Shown: in pieces, positions 21,222 through 29,314 of the stretch
Layout of the letters: each line of letters begins with the position of its first letter
Position numbering within the stretch: position 1 is the first letter of the stretch
Source of the DNA: Pseudoselenomonas ruminantium
Lineage (GTDB): Bacteria > Bacillota > Negativicutes > Selenomonadales > Selenomonadaceae
Length of the DNA stretch: 37,194 nucleotides
Direction: 5' to 3'
Assembly (NCBI GenBank): GCA_015058655.1
Contig: SVBX01000032.1
Span: 1-37,194 of the forward strand
Program-made: the position numbers and the translations under genes
The notes under the pieces: model-generated
Told to the model about the DNA's origin: nothing
Database searches by the model: none
Seen by the model: the letters and a program-made list of their open reading frames with translations, nothing else

Positions 21222-22118
21222 ATGATAATCAGCGCCAGCCGCAGGACGGATGTACCTGCGTTCTATTTTGACTGGTTTTGCCAGCGTCTGAAATCCGGGT
21301 ATGCGGATGTGGTAAATCCTTTTAATCGCAAGCAGGTGAGCCGCATATCCCTGAAGCCGGAGGCGGTGGACTGCATTGTATTCTGGTCGAAAGACCCAGC
21401 ACCAATGCTGGAGCGTCTGGAGGCGCTGGAGGGATATCACTACTATGTGCAGGTTTCTATCACGCCCTATGGCAGGGATGTGGAGAAGAATCTGCGTCCT
21501 AAGGATGAGATTATAAAGACTGTGCAGGAACTGTCCAGGAGGCTGGGCAGAGAGCGGGTGGTATGGAGGTATGACCCGATACTGGTAAATGACAGCTATA
21601 CGGTGGCTAGGCATTTGATGTGGTTTGAAAAGGCACTGGCAGAGCTGTCCTCATATGTGGAGCGATGTGTCATCAGCTTCATAGACATGTACGCCAAGAT
21701 GAAGAAGAATACGGTAGGGCTGAACCTAAGAGATTTGACAGAGGCAGAAATGCATGAGTTGGCAACAGGTCTGGCGGAGAGAGCTAGGGGCAGCGGTGTG
21801 AGACTGCAGACCTGCTCGGAGGCCATAGACCTGGACACATATGGGATAAGCCATGGGGCCTGTATCGATGGAGAGCTTATAGAGCGGATTACGGGCAGGC
21901 CTGTCAAAGCAGGAAAAGCCAAAAGCCAGCGCCCTCTTTGCAACTGCGTGGAGAGCTTTGACATAGGCCAGTATGATACCTGTATCCACGGCTGCCGTTA
22001 CTGTTATGCTAATGCAACCCTTGACCGAGCAAGGCAAGGCTTTGAGAGACATGACATGGAAGCTTCTGTTATCACAGGGAAATTGCTGGGAGATGAGAAA
22101 ATCACCGTTCATGCTTAA
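21222..22118 (+). CDS. DUF1848 family protein with a C-terminal radical-SAM-type cysteine motif
   Basis: A 298-aa DUF1848 protein. It opens with MIISASRRTDVPAFYFDWFC and has the conserved VNPFNRKQVSRISLKPE and CIVFWSKDP, with VQVSITPYG and VVWRYDP strands of a TIM-barrel-like core. The last third carries C240 and C242, then C254-x3-C258-x2-C261 (YDTCIHGCRYCYAN), the spacing of radical SAM 4Fe-4S sites but placed at the C-terminus, similar to spore-photoproduct-lyase-like arrangements. No reaction is known for the family. It starts 4 bp after the XRE regulator (Shine-Dalgarno in that gene's end, GAGGTAAG) and is followed 15 bp later by an uncharacterised gene. Confidence 0.88.
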   Translation: MIISASRRTDVPAFYFDWFCQRLKSGYADVVNPFNRKQVSRISLKPEAVDCIVFWSKDPAPMLERLEALEGYHYYVQVSITPYGRDVEKNLRPKDEIIKTVQELSRRLGRERVVWRYDPILVNDSYTVARHLMWFEKALAELSSYVERCVISFIDMYAKMKKNTVGLNLRDLTEAEMHELATGLAERARGSGVRLQTCSEAIDLDTYGISHGACIDGELIERITGRPVKAGKAKSQRPLCNCVESFDIGQYDTCIHGCRYCYANATLDRARQGFERHDMEASVITGKLLGDEKITVHA

Positions 22119-22133
22119 GTGCACGGAGGAAAG

Positions 22134-22616
22134 ATGGAGATTATTGATTTTACCAAGGCCAGGGAGGAACGGCTGGAGAAGGTTGCCAAGACAAAGAAAG
22201 AACCACATGCACGATATACAGCTATGCTGGAGGCGCTGGAAAAGGAAGATTTGACGGCGATGGAGCATATTGTCCAGAATCATGCTTTGCAAATGGCATA
22301 CAAGATGGTAGAGCACAGTCCTTACTGGGGCAATAGGCAGGGGGACTTCTACCTGGCTATTAAGTCAGCTTTGGAAGCCGTGGTGCCAGTACTTGGTGAT
22401 TTGATTATCGCCAACAGCTATGTGAAGGAAGCAGTGTGCCTGCCAGGCCAGAAGTTTCCAGCCAATGAGGTTGGCCTGTGGGCAGCAAGGCGGATGATAC
22501 TGGACTATCTGCTGATTCTGATTGACGATAGCAGCAGCCCTGATGACTGGCTGGATATCCGAGATAAACAGCCATTAAAAAACATCTTTGAATATTTGGG
22601 GTATAAGTTAGAATAG
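22134..22616 (+). CDS. Hypothetical helical protein, 160 aa
   Basis: A soluble, mainly helical protein: MEIIDFTKAREERLEKVAKT, a long middle region with HALQMAYKMVEHSPYWGNRQ, then GDFYLAIKSALEAVVPVLGD and ARRMILDYLLILIDDSSSPD. No family is recognised. ATG 22134 follows ACGGAGGAAAG; the in-frame GTG 22119 overlaps the site. Tight spacing to DUF1848 (15 bp) and to the thioesterase (13 bp) makes it the third gene of a four-gene operon that starts with the XRE regulator. Confidence 0.72.
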   Translation: MEIIDFTKAREERLEKVAKTKKEPHARYTAMLEALEKEDLTAMEHIVQNHALQMAYKMVEHSPYWGNRQGDFYLAIKSALEAVVPVLGDLIIANSYVKEAVCLPGQKFPANEVGLWAARRMILDYLLILIDDSSSPDDWLDIRDKQPLKNIFEYLGYKLE

Positions 22617-22629
22617 AGGAGAGAAAAAC

Positions 22630-23031
22630 ATGTCTTTAAACGATAATTACTGCTTTGCCTGTGGCAAGGAGAATCCTATTGGCCTGAAACTGGAATTTGT
22701 GGTGCAGGATGATAAATATGTGGCAAGGAAGGTTTTGGCTAAGGAGTACCAGGGCTATGATGGCATTGCACATGGCGGAATATTGACGACCATGTTGGAC
22801 GAGGCTATGGCCGGGTATCTGAATAAGGAGTTAGGCGAAAAGGCTGTTACGGCAAGATTAGATATACGCTATAGGAAACCTGTTCCCATAGGAGAGGAAC
22901 TGGTGATATCCAGTTGGGTGGAATCTAGCAAGGGTAGTTTTGTGAGCATGAAGGGCAGCATTGCATTGCCATATGGCACAATTGCGGTAGAAGGCAGTGG
23001 GAAACTGGCCATAGTGGAACAGGGTGAGTAG
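22630..23031 (+). CDS. PaaI-type hotdog thioesterase
   Basis: A 133-aa single hotdog-fold protein. The N-terminal CFACGKENPIGLKLEF is typical of the PaaI/4HBT 'C..CG..NP.GL.l.f' group. The active-site region YDGIAHGGILTTMLDEAMAG includes the catalytic HGG and the aspartate/glutamate on the long helix. The ending RLDIRYRKPVPIGEELVISS is the usual acyl-CoA thioesterase strand. It hydrolyses acyl-CoA thioesters; the chain type is unknown. ATG 22630 follows GAGGAGAG. Last intact gene of the XRE-DUF1848 operon. Confidence 0.88.
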   Translation: MSLNDNYCFACGKENPIGLKLEFVVQDDKYVARKVLAKEYQGYDGIAHGGILTTMLDEAMAGYLNKELGEKAVTARLDIRYRKPVPIGEELVISSWVESSKGSFVSMKGSIALPYGTIAVEGSGKLAIVEQGE

Positions 23032-23163
23032 TTTACCGAAGTCGGCAAGAGCCCAAATTGTTGTGATAGGAATGAGTTCTATGGCGGAGCAAAGGATAAG
23101 CAAGTTCTATGGAGTAGTCCAATATGTGCATCCACGGTCTAATGACTTCTAGCATTTTGGACT

Positions 23164-23344
23164 GATAGGAAGAGATACTGTCGAAGAGTTGCTGGATAAG
23201 GTTCCGGAGAAGGTTGAATTAGTTCTGACGGGAAGATGTGCTCCTGACTGGTTAATTGAGCGTGCTGATTTGGTGACAGAGATGAAGGAAGTCAAGCACT
23301 ACTATGCTAAAGGTGTCGAGGCTCGTAAGGGCTATGAATATTGA
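23164..23344 (+). pseudogene. C-terminal remnant of corrinoid adenosyltransferase (CobO/BtuR)
   Basis: The frame from about 23164 reads LLDKVPEKVELVLTGRCAPD, WLIERADLVTEMKEVKHYYA, KGVEARKGYEY and TGA at 23342-23344. This matches the C-terminus of cob(I)yrinate adenosyltransferases ('p..velvLTGR.ap..li..ADLVTEMk..KHpy..G..ArkGiEy'). The P-loop N-terminus is gone; in 23032-23163 only fragments in mixed frames remain. No start site. It is inactive. Confidence 0.78.
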
Positions 23345-23825
23345 TACAGGTTCATATGAGTTTCACAGAGAAAGGCATGATGCCAAGTACACGGATGCCT
23401 GTATCTACACCCATGATATCCTGATTATCAAGGGCGATACGGATGTTTCCAGGCGTTTGTCGGAAGACAAATGATGCAAGGTGGATGTGATTACTTGTGC
23501 GGCTCCAAATCTTAGGGAAAGGCTGGGGAATGCTATGAACCCAAGCTCAGGGAATCAGGTTCACTTGTCTGATAAAGAGTTGATGGCTATGCATGAGAAG
23601 AGGGTCAGACATATGCTGGCAGCGGCGGCAGAGCAAAAGGCTGAGATAATGATACTGGGAGCCTTTGGCTGCGGAGCTTTCCAGAATGAACCTAAGGTAG
23701 TGGCAGAGGCATATAAAAAGTTGTTGGCAGAATTTGATGGCGTGTTTAGGGAAGTGCATTTTGTGGTGTACTGCAGTCCCCGCGATGCGGCTAATTATGA
23801 CATTTTTAAGAAAGTGCTGGGATAG
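23334..23825 (+). pseudogene. TIGR02452-family (macro-like) gene with an internal TGA
   Basis: From ATG 23334 the frame has FHRERHDAKYTDACIYTHDI, LIIKGDTDVSRRLSEDK, TGA (23472-23474), then CKVDVITCAAPNLRERLGNA, HMLAAAAEQKAEIMILGAFG, CGAFQNEPKVVAEAYKKLLA. It is the microbial TIGR02452 family, related to macro and PARG folds. The stop sits where I recall tryptophan in homologues ('..W..VDVITCAAPNLR'), so a TGG to TGA change is likely. The N-terminal third of the family (~100 residues) is also absent, so it is a pseudogene rather than a recoded gene. Confidence 0.75.
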
Positions 23826-23898
23826 GGCGAAACTGGAGGATTGCGCCCATGAAAAAGGAAGAAAAAGATAGGCACTTGCTAATGCAAATCCTCATAGA

Positions 23899-23927
23899 AA
23901 TAAGACGGGGCAGTACGCTCCGTCTTA
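23899..23927. terminator. Terminator between convergent pseudogenes
   Basis: ATAAGACGG (23899-23907) pairs with CCGTCTTAT (23919-23927) around GGCAGTACGCT, followed by CCTTTTC. It lies between the macro-like pseudogene (+) and the GNAT pseudogene (-). Confidence 0.8.
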
Positions 23928-23951
23928 TCCTTTTCAGTTGCTGTTAAATCG

Positions 23952-24187
23952 TTAGAAAATCTGTCCCGGCAGCACCATTTTTTCCTTCTTGGGGAAGCCT
24001 GCCTCATACAGAGCAAAATTCTTAGGATTTTCATCTGCTACAAAGTAGCATGAGGGAGTAGTGTATTCTCCAGTGATAGAATCCAGGCAACCAGACACAA
24101 ATTCCAAAAGCTTTCACGCACCAAATTCTCCACGGTAGCATAATCTGCTGGCATTTCTTTGCGAATCACACAGTTGTTCTTATTCAT
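23952..24187 (-). pseudogene. GNAT acetyltransferase gene with internal deletion and frameshift
   Basis: On the minus strand, ATG at 24185-24187 with GGGAGGCAG upstream begins MNKNNCVIRKEMPADYATVE, then NLVRESFW, the classic GNAT N-terminus ('IR.E...Dy..v..l..eaF'). The frame then breaks. Another frame carries EFVSGCLDSITGEYTTPSCY, FVADENPKNFALYEAGFPKK and EKMVLPGQIF, stop: a GNAT C-terminus ('f...FP..ekl.LPGQlf'). The acetyl-CoA-binding core (~80 residues) has been deleted. It is inactive. Confidence 0.7.
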
Positions 24188-24515
24188 TTTCTGCCTCCCA
24201 TAGCAATTAATCAACAAAGCTAAAGGGCGGGAGGCTCCCAGTCAGTCCTGCAAGCCTTCCGCTTACAGAACAAGTTCCAACTCATTTGCAAATATACGCA
24301 AAAAGCATACTCCTATCCATTAAAAACGCTAAAAACATGATATAGCAGACTATCTGCCATATTTATGACGGAATTATAACGCTATTTGCTTATTTTTGTC
24401 AACTGTTGTTGTCTCGAGTGTGCTGTCTTGAGGTATGTGTGCAAGTAGTTGAAATAGGGAGGGGCAGGGTATATCATAAGTGTTAGTTCGGCAGGTAAGA
24501 GTGAGGAGGAACGAT
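24188..24515. other. Intergenic stretch, no gene seen
   Basis: This 328-bp gap holds no convincing frame. It contains AT-rich tracts (around 24290-24400) and the ribosome binding site of the esterase (GAGGAGGA at 24503-24510). I see no consensus promoter with both elements at good spacing. Confidence 0.5.
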
Positions 24516-25361
24516 ATGGGCAAGTTTAGTTTCACTAAGCTGGTTTTGGCAGGAATTATAACCGTTGGCGTGCTTGGCTGTGGGGGCAATGCTGGGCTGG
24601 CACAGAGGCAGGACATCTCCATTGAGGGAGACCATGGCAAGTTGGCAGCCACTTTGCAGATCCCTGCGGGGCAAGAGAAGTATCCCTTGGTAATAATCAT
24701 GCACGGTTTCACTGGCAACAAAGATGAGGCTTTGCTGACCACTTTGGCTGATGACTTGGAGAAAGAGGGGATTGCTTCCCTGCGCTTCGATTTCAACGGT
24801 CATGGCAAAAGTGAAGGGCGTTTCCAAGATATGACGGTGCCTAACGAGATTGATGATGCCAAGCATGTATACGAGTATGTCAAGGGGCTTCCCGGTGTGA
24901 CTTCCGTATCCTTGGCTGGACATTCCCAGGGGGGCGTGGTTGCAAGCATGACAGCGGGTATGCTGGGCACAGACAAGGTAGAGAGTCTGGCTCTCATGGC
25001 ACCGGCAGCTGTCTTGAGGGAGGATGCTATTCGTGGACAGGTCTTTGATAAGCACTATGATCCTCTCAATCCTCCGGCTACTATTGATATTTTCAAGGGA
25101 TTGAAATTAGGTGCCGGTTATGTGAAGGCTGCCAGAAATCTGCCCATCTACGAGACGGCAGCACAGTATCAGGGCCCCGCCTTCATGATTCATGGCACTG
25201 GTGATGTGGTGGTGCCCTATACCTACAGTCTGCGGTACCAGCGGATTTACTTCCAGGGGCAGGTGAAACTGGTAGAAAGGGAAGACCACGGATTCTCCAA
25301 GGATACCAAAGGAGCGACCAGAGCGGTGACTGATTTCTTTTGCGAGCAACTTAAAAAGTAA
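24516..25361 (+). CDS. Lipoprotein alpha/beta hydrolase, feruloyl-esterase-like
   Basis: A 281-aa alpha/beta hydrolase with a lipoprotein signal (lipobox GVLGC, C22). Motifs: IMHGFTGNKDE (oxyanion region), DFNGHGKSEG, nucleophile elbow GHSQGGVVA (S137), acid region HGTGDVVVPY and base REDHGF. The GHSQGG elbow, the lid-like insert after MAPAAVLREDAI and the overall sequence resemble Est1E/LJ0536-type cinnamoyl (feruloyl) esterases of rumen and gut bacteria, which release hydroxycinnamates from plant cell walls. ATG 24516 follows GAGGAGGA. Membrane anchoring would place it in the periplasm or on the surface. The substrate is inferred from family similarity only. Confidence 0.85.
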   Translation: MGKFSFTKLVLAGIITVGVLGCGGNAGLAQRQDISIEGDHGKLAATLQIPAGQEKYPLVIIMHGFTGNKDEALLTTLADDLEKEGIASLRFDFNGHGKSEGRFQDMTVPNEIDDAKHVYEYVKGLPGVTSVSLAGHSQGGVVASMTAGMLGTDKVESLALMAPAAVLREDAIRGQVFDKHYDPLNPPATIDIFKGLKLGAGYVKAARNLPIYETAAQYQGPAFMIHGTGDVVVPYTYSLRYQRIYFQGQVKLVEREDHGFSKDTKGATRAVTDFFCEQLKK

Positions 25362-25448
25362 GTTTTGAGCAGGTATTGTAAAAGGTGAACTGACGGGAGC
25401 GTAGCGGTAATGGTATTTTGACACAGAGGAAAGGTATGTGGTTACAGG

Positions 25449-26216
25449 ATGAAGCAGATTGCTGTTATTACTGGTGCTTCCAGCGGTTTAGGGGCAGGCT
25501 ATGCACATTTTCTTGATGATGAAGGTTTGTCTGAGATATGGCTGGTGGCCAGACGTAAGGATAGGATGGAAAAGCTGGCGAAGAACTTAAAAACTCCATG
25601 CAGGTGCCTGTCCCTAGATTTGGCAAGCCAAACTGTTTTGGATAATCTGCAAGGGATATTGAAAGAAAAGTGCCTGGCAGAAGATAAAAAGATAGCATAT
25701 CTTGTGAATGCTGCAGGTTTTGGCTGTATTGGGCTAAGCAGGGAATGCCCCAGAGAAAGGCTGCAGCAGATGGTTGATTTGAACTGCCGAGCAGCAATGG
25801 CAGTGACAGAAATGTGTATTCCTTATATGGGGAATGGGAGTCATATCCTGCAAATAGCATCTTGCTCAGCTTTTCAGCCCATTCCCAATCTGGCGGTATA
25901 TGCCGCCAGCAAGGCATTCCTGCTCTCCTACAGTCGGTCCATTAGTGTAGAACTGCAGGAGTTGGGTATTACGGTTACGGCAGTATGCCCCTTCTGGATT
26001 AAAGACACGGAGTTTTTAACCAAGGCTAGGGAAACGGATAAGCATAATGCTTACTTTGACATGCCCGGGGCCACTACGGTGGACAGAGTGGTAAGAAAGT
26101 CTATGGCAGCAGCCAAAGGAGGAACAGTGGTTTTTACCCCTGACCCTGTAAGTTTCATGCATAGGATTTTGGCCTCGTTGCTGCCTCATTGGCTATTGTC
26201 TCGGATATGCAAGTGA
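25449..26216 (+). CDS. Short-chain dehydrogenase/reductase
   Basis: A 255-aa classical SDR with the Rossmann motif TGASSGLG (8-15), structural NAAG (87-90) and catalytic S138, Y151, K155 (IASCSAF...YAASK). The arginines at 35-36 after the second strand (LVARRKDR) suggest NADP(H). A hydrophobic C-terminal stretch (FMHRILASLLPHWLLS) resembles membrane-associated SDRs of the DltE/YqjQ-like kind. ATG 25449 has only a weak site (GTTACAGG), so initiation is less certain. The substrate is unknown. The next frame, a truncated flavodoxin, begins 29 bp later. Confidence 0.88.
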   Translation: MKQIAVITGASSGLGAGYAHFLDDEGLSEIWLVARRKDRMEKLAKNLKTPCRCLSLDLASQTVLDNLQGILKEKCLAEDKKIAYLVNAAGFGCIGLSRECPRERLQQMVDLNCRAAMAVTEMCIPYMGNGSHILQIASCSAFQPIPNLAVYAASKAFLLSYSRSISVELQELGITVTAVCPFWIKDTEFLTKARETDKHNAYFDMPGATTVDRVVRKSMAAAKGGTVVFTPDPVSFMHRILASLLPHWLLSRICK

Positions 26217-26245
26217 ATATTTTCAAGTGTGTGGGAGGCTTGATT

Positions 26246-26500
26246 ATGAGCCAGATTATAGTATTGGTTGGAAGCAGCCGCAAAGGTGGAAACACGGATT
26301 TGCTGGCATGTTCGTTTGCTAAAGGCACAGGCAAGAGCAACGAGGTAGAGCTGATTTCTGTAGAGGATTACAAAGTTCAGCCTTGCATTGGCTGCAATAG
26401 CTGCTTTAAGAGAGAAGGCCATTCCTGCTTTCAGAAGGATGACATGGGCAAGATTTATGACAAGCTCATGGAGGCAGATGTATTGGCCATAGCCTCTTAG
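26246..26500 (+). pseudogene. Truncated NADPH-dependent FMN reductase-like gene
   Basis: ATG 26246 follows GGGAGG and encodes MSQIIVLVGSSRKGGNTDLL, a P-loop-like FMN motif, then CIGCNSCFKREGHSCFQKDD and DVLAIAS, TAG at 26498-26500. The same frame goes on with VYFYGLSAQL, exactly the next conserved block ('ASPVYFYG.saqlK..iDR'), so the stop replaces the proline codon. After SAQL the similarity ends. An 84-residue product would lack half of the flavin site and is surely inactive. A paralogue of the intact protein at 4056-4700. Confidence 0.75.
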
Positions 26501-26720
26501 GTGTACTTTTATGGACTCAGTGCTCAGTTGGCTTTCGAGTGTTTGTTTATGGTGAACATATTATACTCTGAAAGTCTGTAAGGATCAGTTACTCTTTATT
26601 TGGCTAAAAGTTGTAAAGTGTTGTATTGGGAGGATACTGTGCAATTTACATTATGCAGGACAATCCCAATCTGGAACAGCCGCGGTGGCAGCAAATTTCG
26701 TGCAAGTGGAGGGTGGAGAT

Positions 26721-29237
26721 ATGTCCGATAGAGAACATCCCCGCAATATCATCATTAGGGGTGCCCGGGTGCATAATTTGAAAAACATTGATGTGAACAT
26801 TCCTTTGGGCAAGCTGGTGGCCATTGCCGGGGTATCCGGCTCGGGGAAGTCTTCCCTGGCGCTGGGAACCTTGTATGCGGAAGGTTCCCGCCGTTATCTG
26901 GAGGCGCTGTCCACCTACACCCGCCGCCGCATCACCCAGGCGGGCAAGGCCGATGTAGAGGAAATCCGCCATGTGCCGGCGGCTCTGGCCCTTCATCAGC
27001 GTCCGGGGATTCCGGGAGTGCGCAGTACCTTTGGCACGGCTTCTGAACTGTTGAACAGCCTGCGCCTGCTGTTTTCCCGCCTGGGGAGCCATGCCTGCCC
27101 CAAGGGGCATCTTTGCCCGCCCAATATGGATGTGGCCTTGATGCTGCCCACGAAATGCCCGGTCTGCGGCGAGGAGTTTTATGGCCCCGGGGCTGAGGCC
27201 ATGGCCTTCAACTCCGAAGGCGCCTGTTCTCGTTGCTCCGGCACAGGCGTTGTGCGTACGGTTGACGAGGCCAGCCTGGTGCCGGATGAAAGCCTGTCCA
27301 TTGCCGAGGGGGCGGTGGCTCCCTGGCAGACGCTGATGTGGTCATTGATGAAGGATATCGCCAAGGAAATGGGGGTGCGGATTGATGTGCCCTTCCGTGA
27401 CTTGACCCCCGCAGAGAGGGAGATTGTCTTTCACGGCCCGGCGGAGAAAAGGCATATTCTCTATGTCAATGAAAAGACCAATGTGGCCGCTGAGATGGAC
27501 TTCACCTATTACAATGCAGTATATACGGTGGAAAATGCCCTGGCAAAGGTCAAGGACGAAAAGGGCATGAAGCGGGTGGAAAAATTCCTTCATGAGGCTG
27601 CCTGCCCAGAATGCCAGGGCACACGGCTGTCAGCGAAGGTGCGCTCTACTAAACTGGCCGGGAAAAATCTGGCCGAGGCCACGGCCATGACCCTTGATGA
27701 GCTGATTTCCTGGGTGAAGGCTGTGCCGGATACCCTGCCCCAGGAAATGCGCCCCATGGCCGAAAGCATTGCCGAGTCTTTTTTGGATAACGCCCGCAGG
27801 CTGAAGGAGCTGGGCCTGGGTTATCTCTCCCTTGACCGTGCCAGCAGCACCCTTTCTACCGGTGAGCGCCAGCGTGTGCAGCTGGCCAGAGCCGTGCGCA
27901 ATGAGACCACAGGGGTGCTCTATGTGCTGGATGAGCCCAGCATCGGCCTGCACCCGGCTAATATTGAGGGGCTTTTGGATGTGATTGACAGCCTGCTGCG
28001 AGATGGCAATTCCGTGGTATTGGTGGACCATGATGTGCATGTGCTGCAACATGCCGACTATATGATTGAGCTGGGGCCGCTGGCCGGCAGCGAGGGGGGC
28101 AATTTGCTCTTTGCCGGGGATATGCAGGCGGCGGCAGAAAGCAAAGTCTCCAAGATTGCACCCTTCCTGCACGGTGGGGCCAACTGCGGCTTGCGAAAGC
28201 GCGCATCCTGGGAAAAGATGTTTGAGCTGGGCACCATCCATCTGGAAACAGATCAGCTGCATACGGTAAGGCCCTTGCAGGTGGATATTCCCAAGGGCAG
28301 GCTGACGGTGGTGACAGGTGTATCCGGTTCGGGCAAGACCACCATGGTGCTGGAGTGCCTGCTGCCGGCCCTGACGGCCAGTGCTGCAGGGGGCAGGCTG
28401 CCGCCCCAGGTCAGAGCCATAAGTGCCGAGGGCATACGCCGGGCCAATCTGATTGATGCCTCGCCTATCGGCATCAACATCCGTTCTACTGTGGCGACCT
28501 ACAGCGGTGTGCTGGATGAACTGCGCAAGCTCTATGCCGGCACTGCCATGGCCAAAGAGAAAAATTGGAAGGCAGGGGCGTTTTCCTATAATACGGGCAA
28601 ATTGCGCTGTCCCGCCTGTGATGGCACAGGCCAGATTTCCCTTGATGTGCAGTTCCTGCCCGATGTGACCATCACCTGCCCAGATTGCCATGGCCAGCGC
28701 TACAGCGAGGAGGTCAAAACTGTCCTTTGGCAGGGGAAAGTGGCAGAGCATGGCTATGCTTTGCCGGAAATACTCTCCCTGACCGTAAAGGAGGCGCTGC
28801 CGCTCTTTGCCGGTCAGAAGAAGATTTATGGAAAGCTTTCAACCCTGAATGACCTGGGACTGGGCTATCTGACCCTGGGGGAGGATACTCCTGCCCTCTC
28901 CGGCGGCGAAGCCCAGCGGCTGAAGCTGGCCAGTGAAATGGGCAGGACACAGGCAGATGCTGTCTTTATCTTTGATGAGCCAACCATTGGACTGCACCCG
29001 CTGGATGTGCAGGTACTCCTGCAGGTCTTCGACCGTCTGGTGGCAGCCGGTGCCACCGTGATTGTCATAGAGCATGATCTGGATGTGATCATCAATGCGG
29101 ATTACCTGATTGACATGGGCCCGGAAGGCGGCGCCAAAGGCGGCCGCATCGTAGCCTGCGGCACGCCGGAGATGGCAGCCGGAAGCAAGGAGAGCATTAC
29201 GGGCAAATACATCGCCAGGGAAATGGGAAAAGTGTGA
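26721..29237 (+). CDS. UvrA2-like ABC ATPase
   Basis: An 838-aa UvrA paralogue with two ABC modules. Module 1: Walker A GVSGSGKSSLALG near residue 37, signature LSTGERQRVQLAR and Walker B LYVLDEPSIGLHP. Module 2: Walker A GVSGSGKTTMVLE, LSGGEAQRLKLASE and IFDEPTIGLHP. Zinc pairs (CPVCGEEF..CSRCSGTG; CPACDGTG..CPDCHG) are present. It is about 100 residues shorter than housekeeping UvrA (~940 aa). The region between Walker A and the first zinc module is short, as in class II UvrA proteins that lack the UvrB-binding domain and are linked to resistance to DNA-binding drugs. ATG 26721 follows GGAGGGTGGAG. The next gene, rpiR-type, is 77 bp on with its own promoter. Confidence 0.88.
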   Translation: MSDREHPRNIIIRGARVHNLKNIDVNIPLGKLVAIAGVSGSGKSSLALGTLYAEGSRRYLEALSTYTRRRITQAGKADVEEIRHVPAALALHQRPGIPGVRSTFGTASELLNSLRLLFSRLGSHACPKGHLCPPNMDVALMLPTKCPVCGEEFYGPGAEAMAFNSEGACSRCSGTGVVRTVDEASLVPDESLSIAEGAVAPWQTLMWSLMKDIAKEMGVRIDVPFRDLTPAEREIVFHGPAEKRHILYVNEKTNVAAEMDFTYYNAVYTVENALAKVKDEKGMKRVEKFLHEAACPECQGTRLSAKVRSTKLAGKNLAEATAMTLDELISWVKAVPDTLPQEMRPMAESIAESFLDNARRLKELGLGYLSLDRASSTLSTGERQRVQLARAVRNETTGVLYVLDEPSIGLHPANIEGLLDVIDSLLRDGNSVVLVDHDVHVLQHADYMIELGPLAGSEGGNLLFAGDMQAAAESKVSKIAPFLHGGANCGLRKRASWEKMFELGTIHLETDQLHTVRPLQVDIPKGRLTVVTGVSGSGKTTMVLECLLPALTASAAGGRLPPQVRAISAEGIRRANLIDASPIGINIRSTVATYSGVLDELRKLYAGTAMAKEKNWKAGAFSYNTGKLRCPACDGTGQISLDVQFLPDVTITCPDCHGQRYSEEVKTVLWQGKVAEHGYALPEILSLTVKEALPLFAGQKKIYGKLSTLNDLGLGYLTLGEDTPALSGGEAQRLKLASEMGRTQADAVFIFDEPTIGLHPLDVQVLLQVFDRLVAAGATVIVIEHDLDVIINADYLIDMGPEGGAKGGRIVACGTPEMAAGSKESITGKYIAREMGKV

Positions 29238-29252
29238 GAGGTACCTCAGTTG

Positions 29253-29281
29253 TTGAATTCCTTTTTCCTGCAGGCTATACT
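29253..29281 (+). promoter_or_regulatory. Promoter of the RpiR-type regulator
   Basis: TTGAAT (29253-29258), a 17-bp spacer and TATACT (29276-29281), 33 bp before the start codon. Confidence 0.65.
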
Positions 29282-29314
29282 GTAAAGAGAAATCAGCACA
29301 AAGGGGGGCGATTT

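Noticed and set aside
23472..23474. TGA as selenocysteine in the macro-like gene
   Set aside because: The family has no redox Cys there (tryptophan is expected) and I see no SECIS-like stem just downstream.
27630..28751. 373-codon minus-strand frame inside the uvrA-like gene
   Set aside because: It is a shadow of a GC-rich coding region; the plus strand has every ABC motif.
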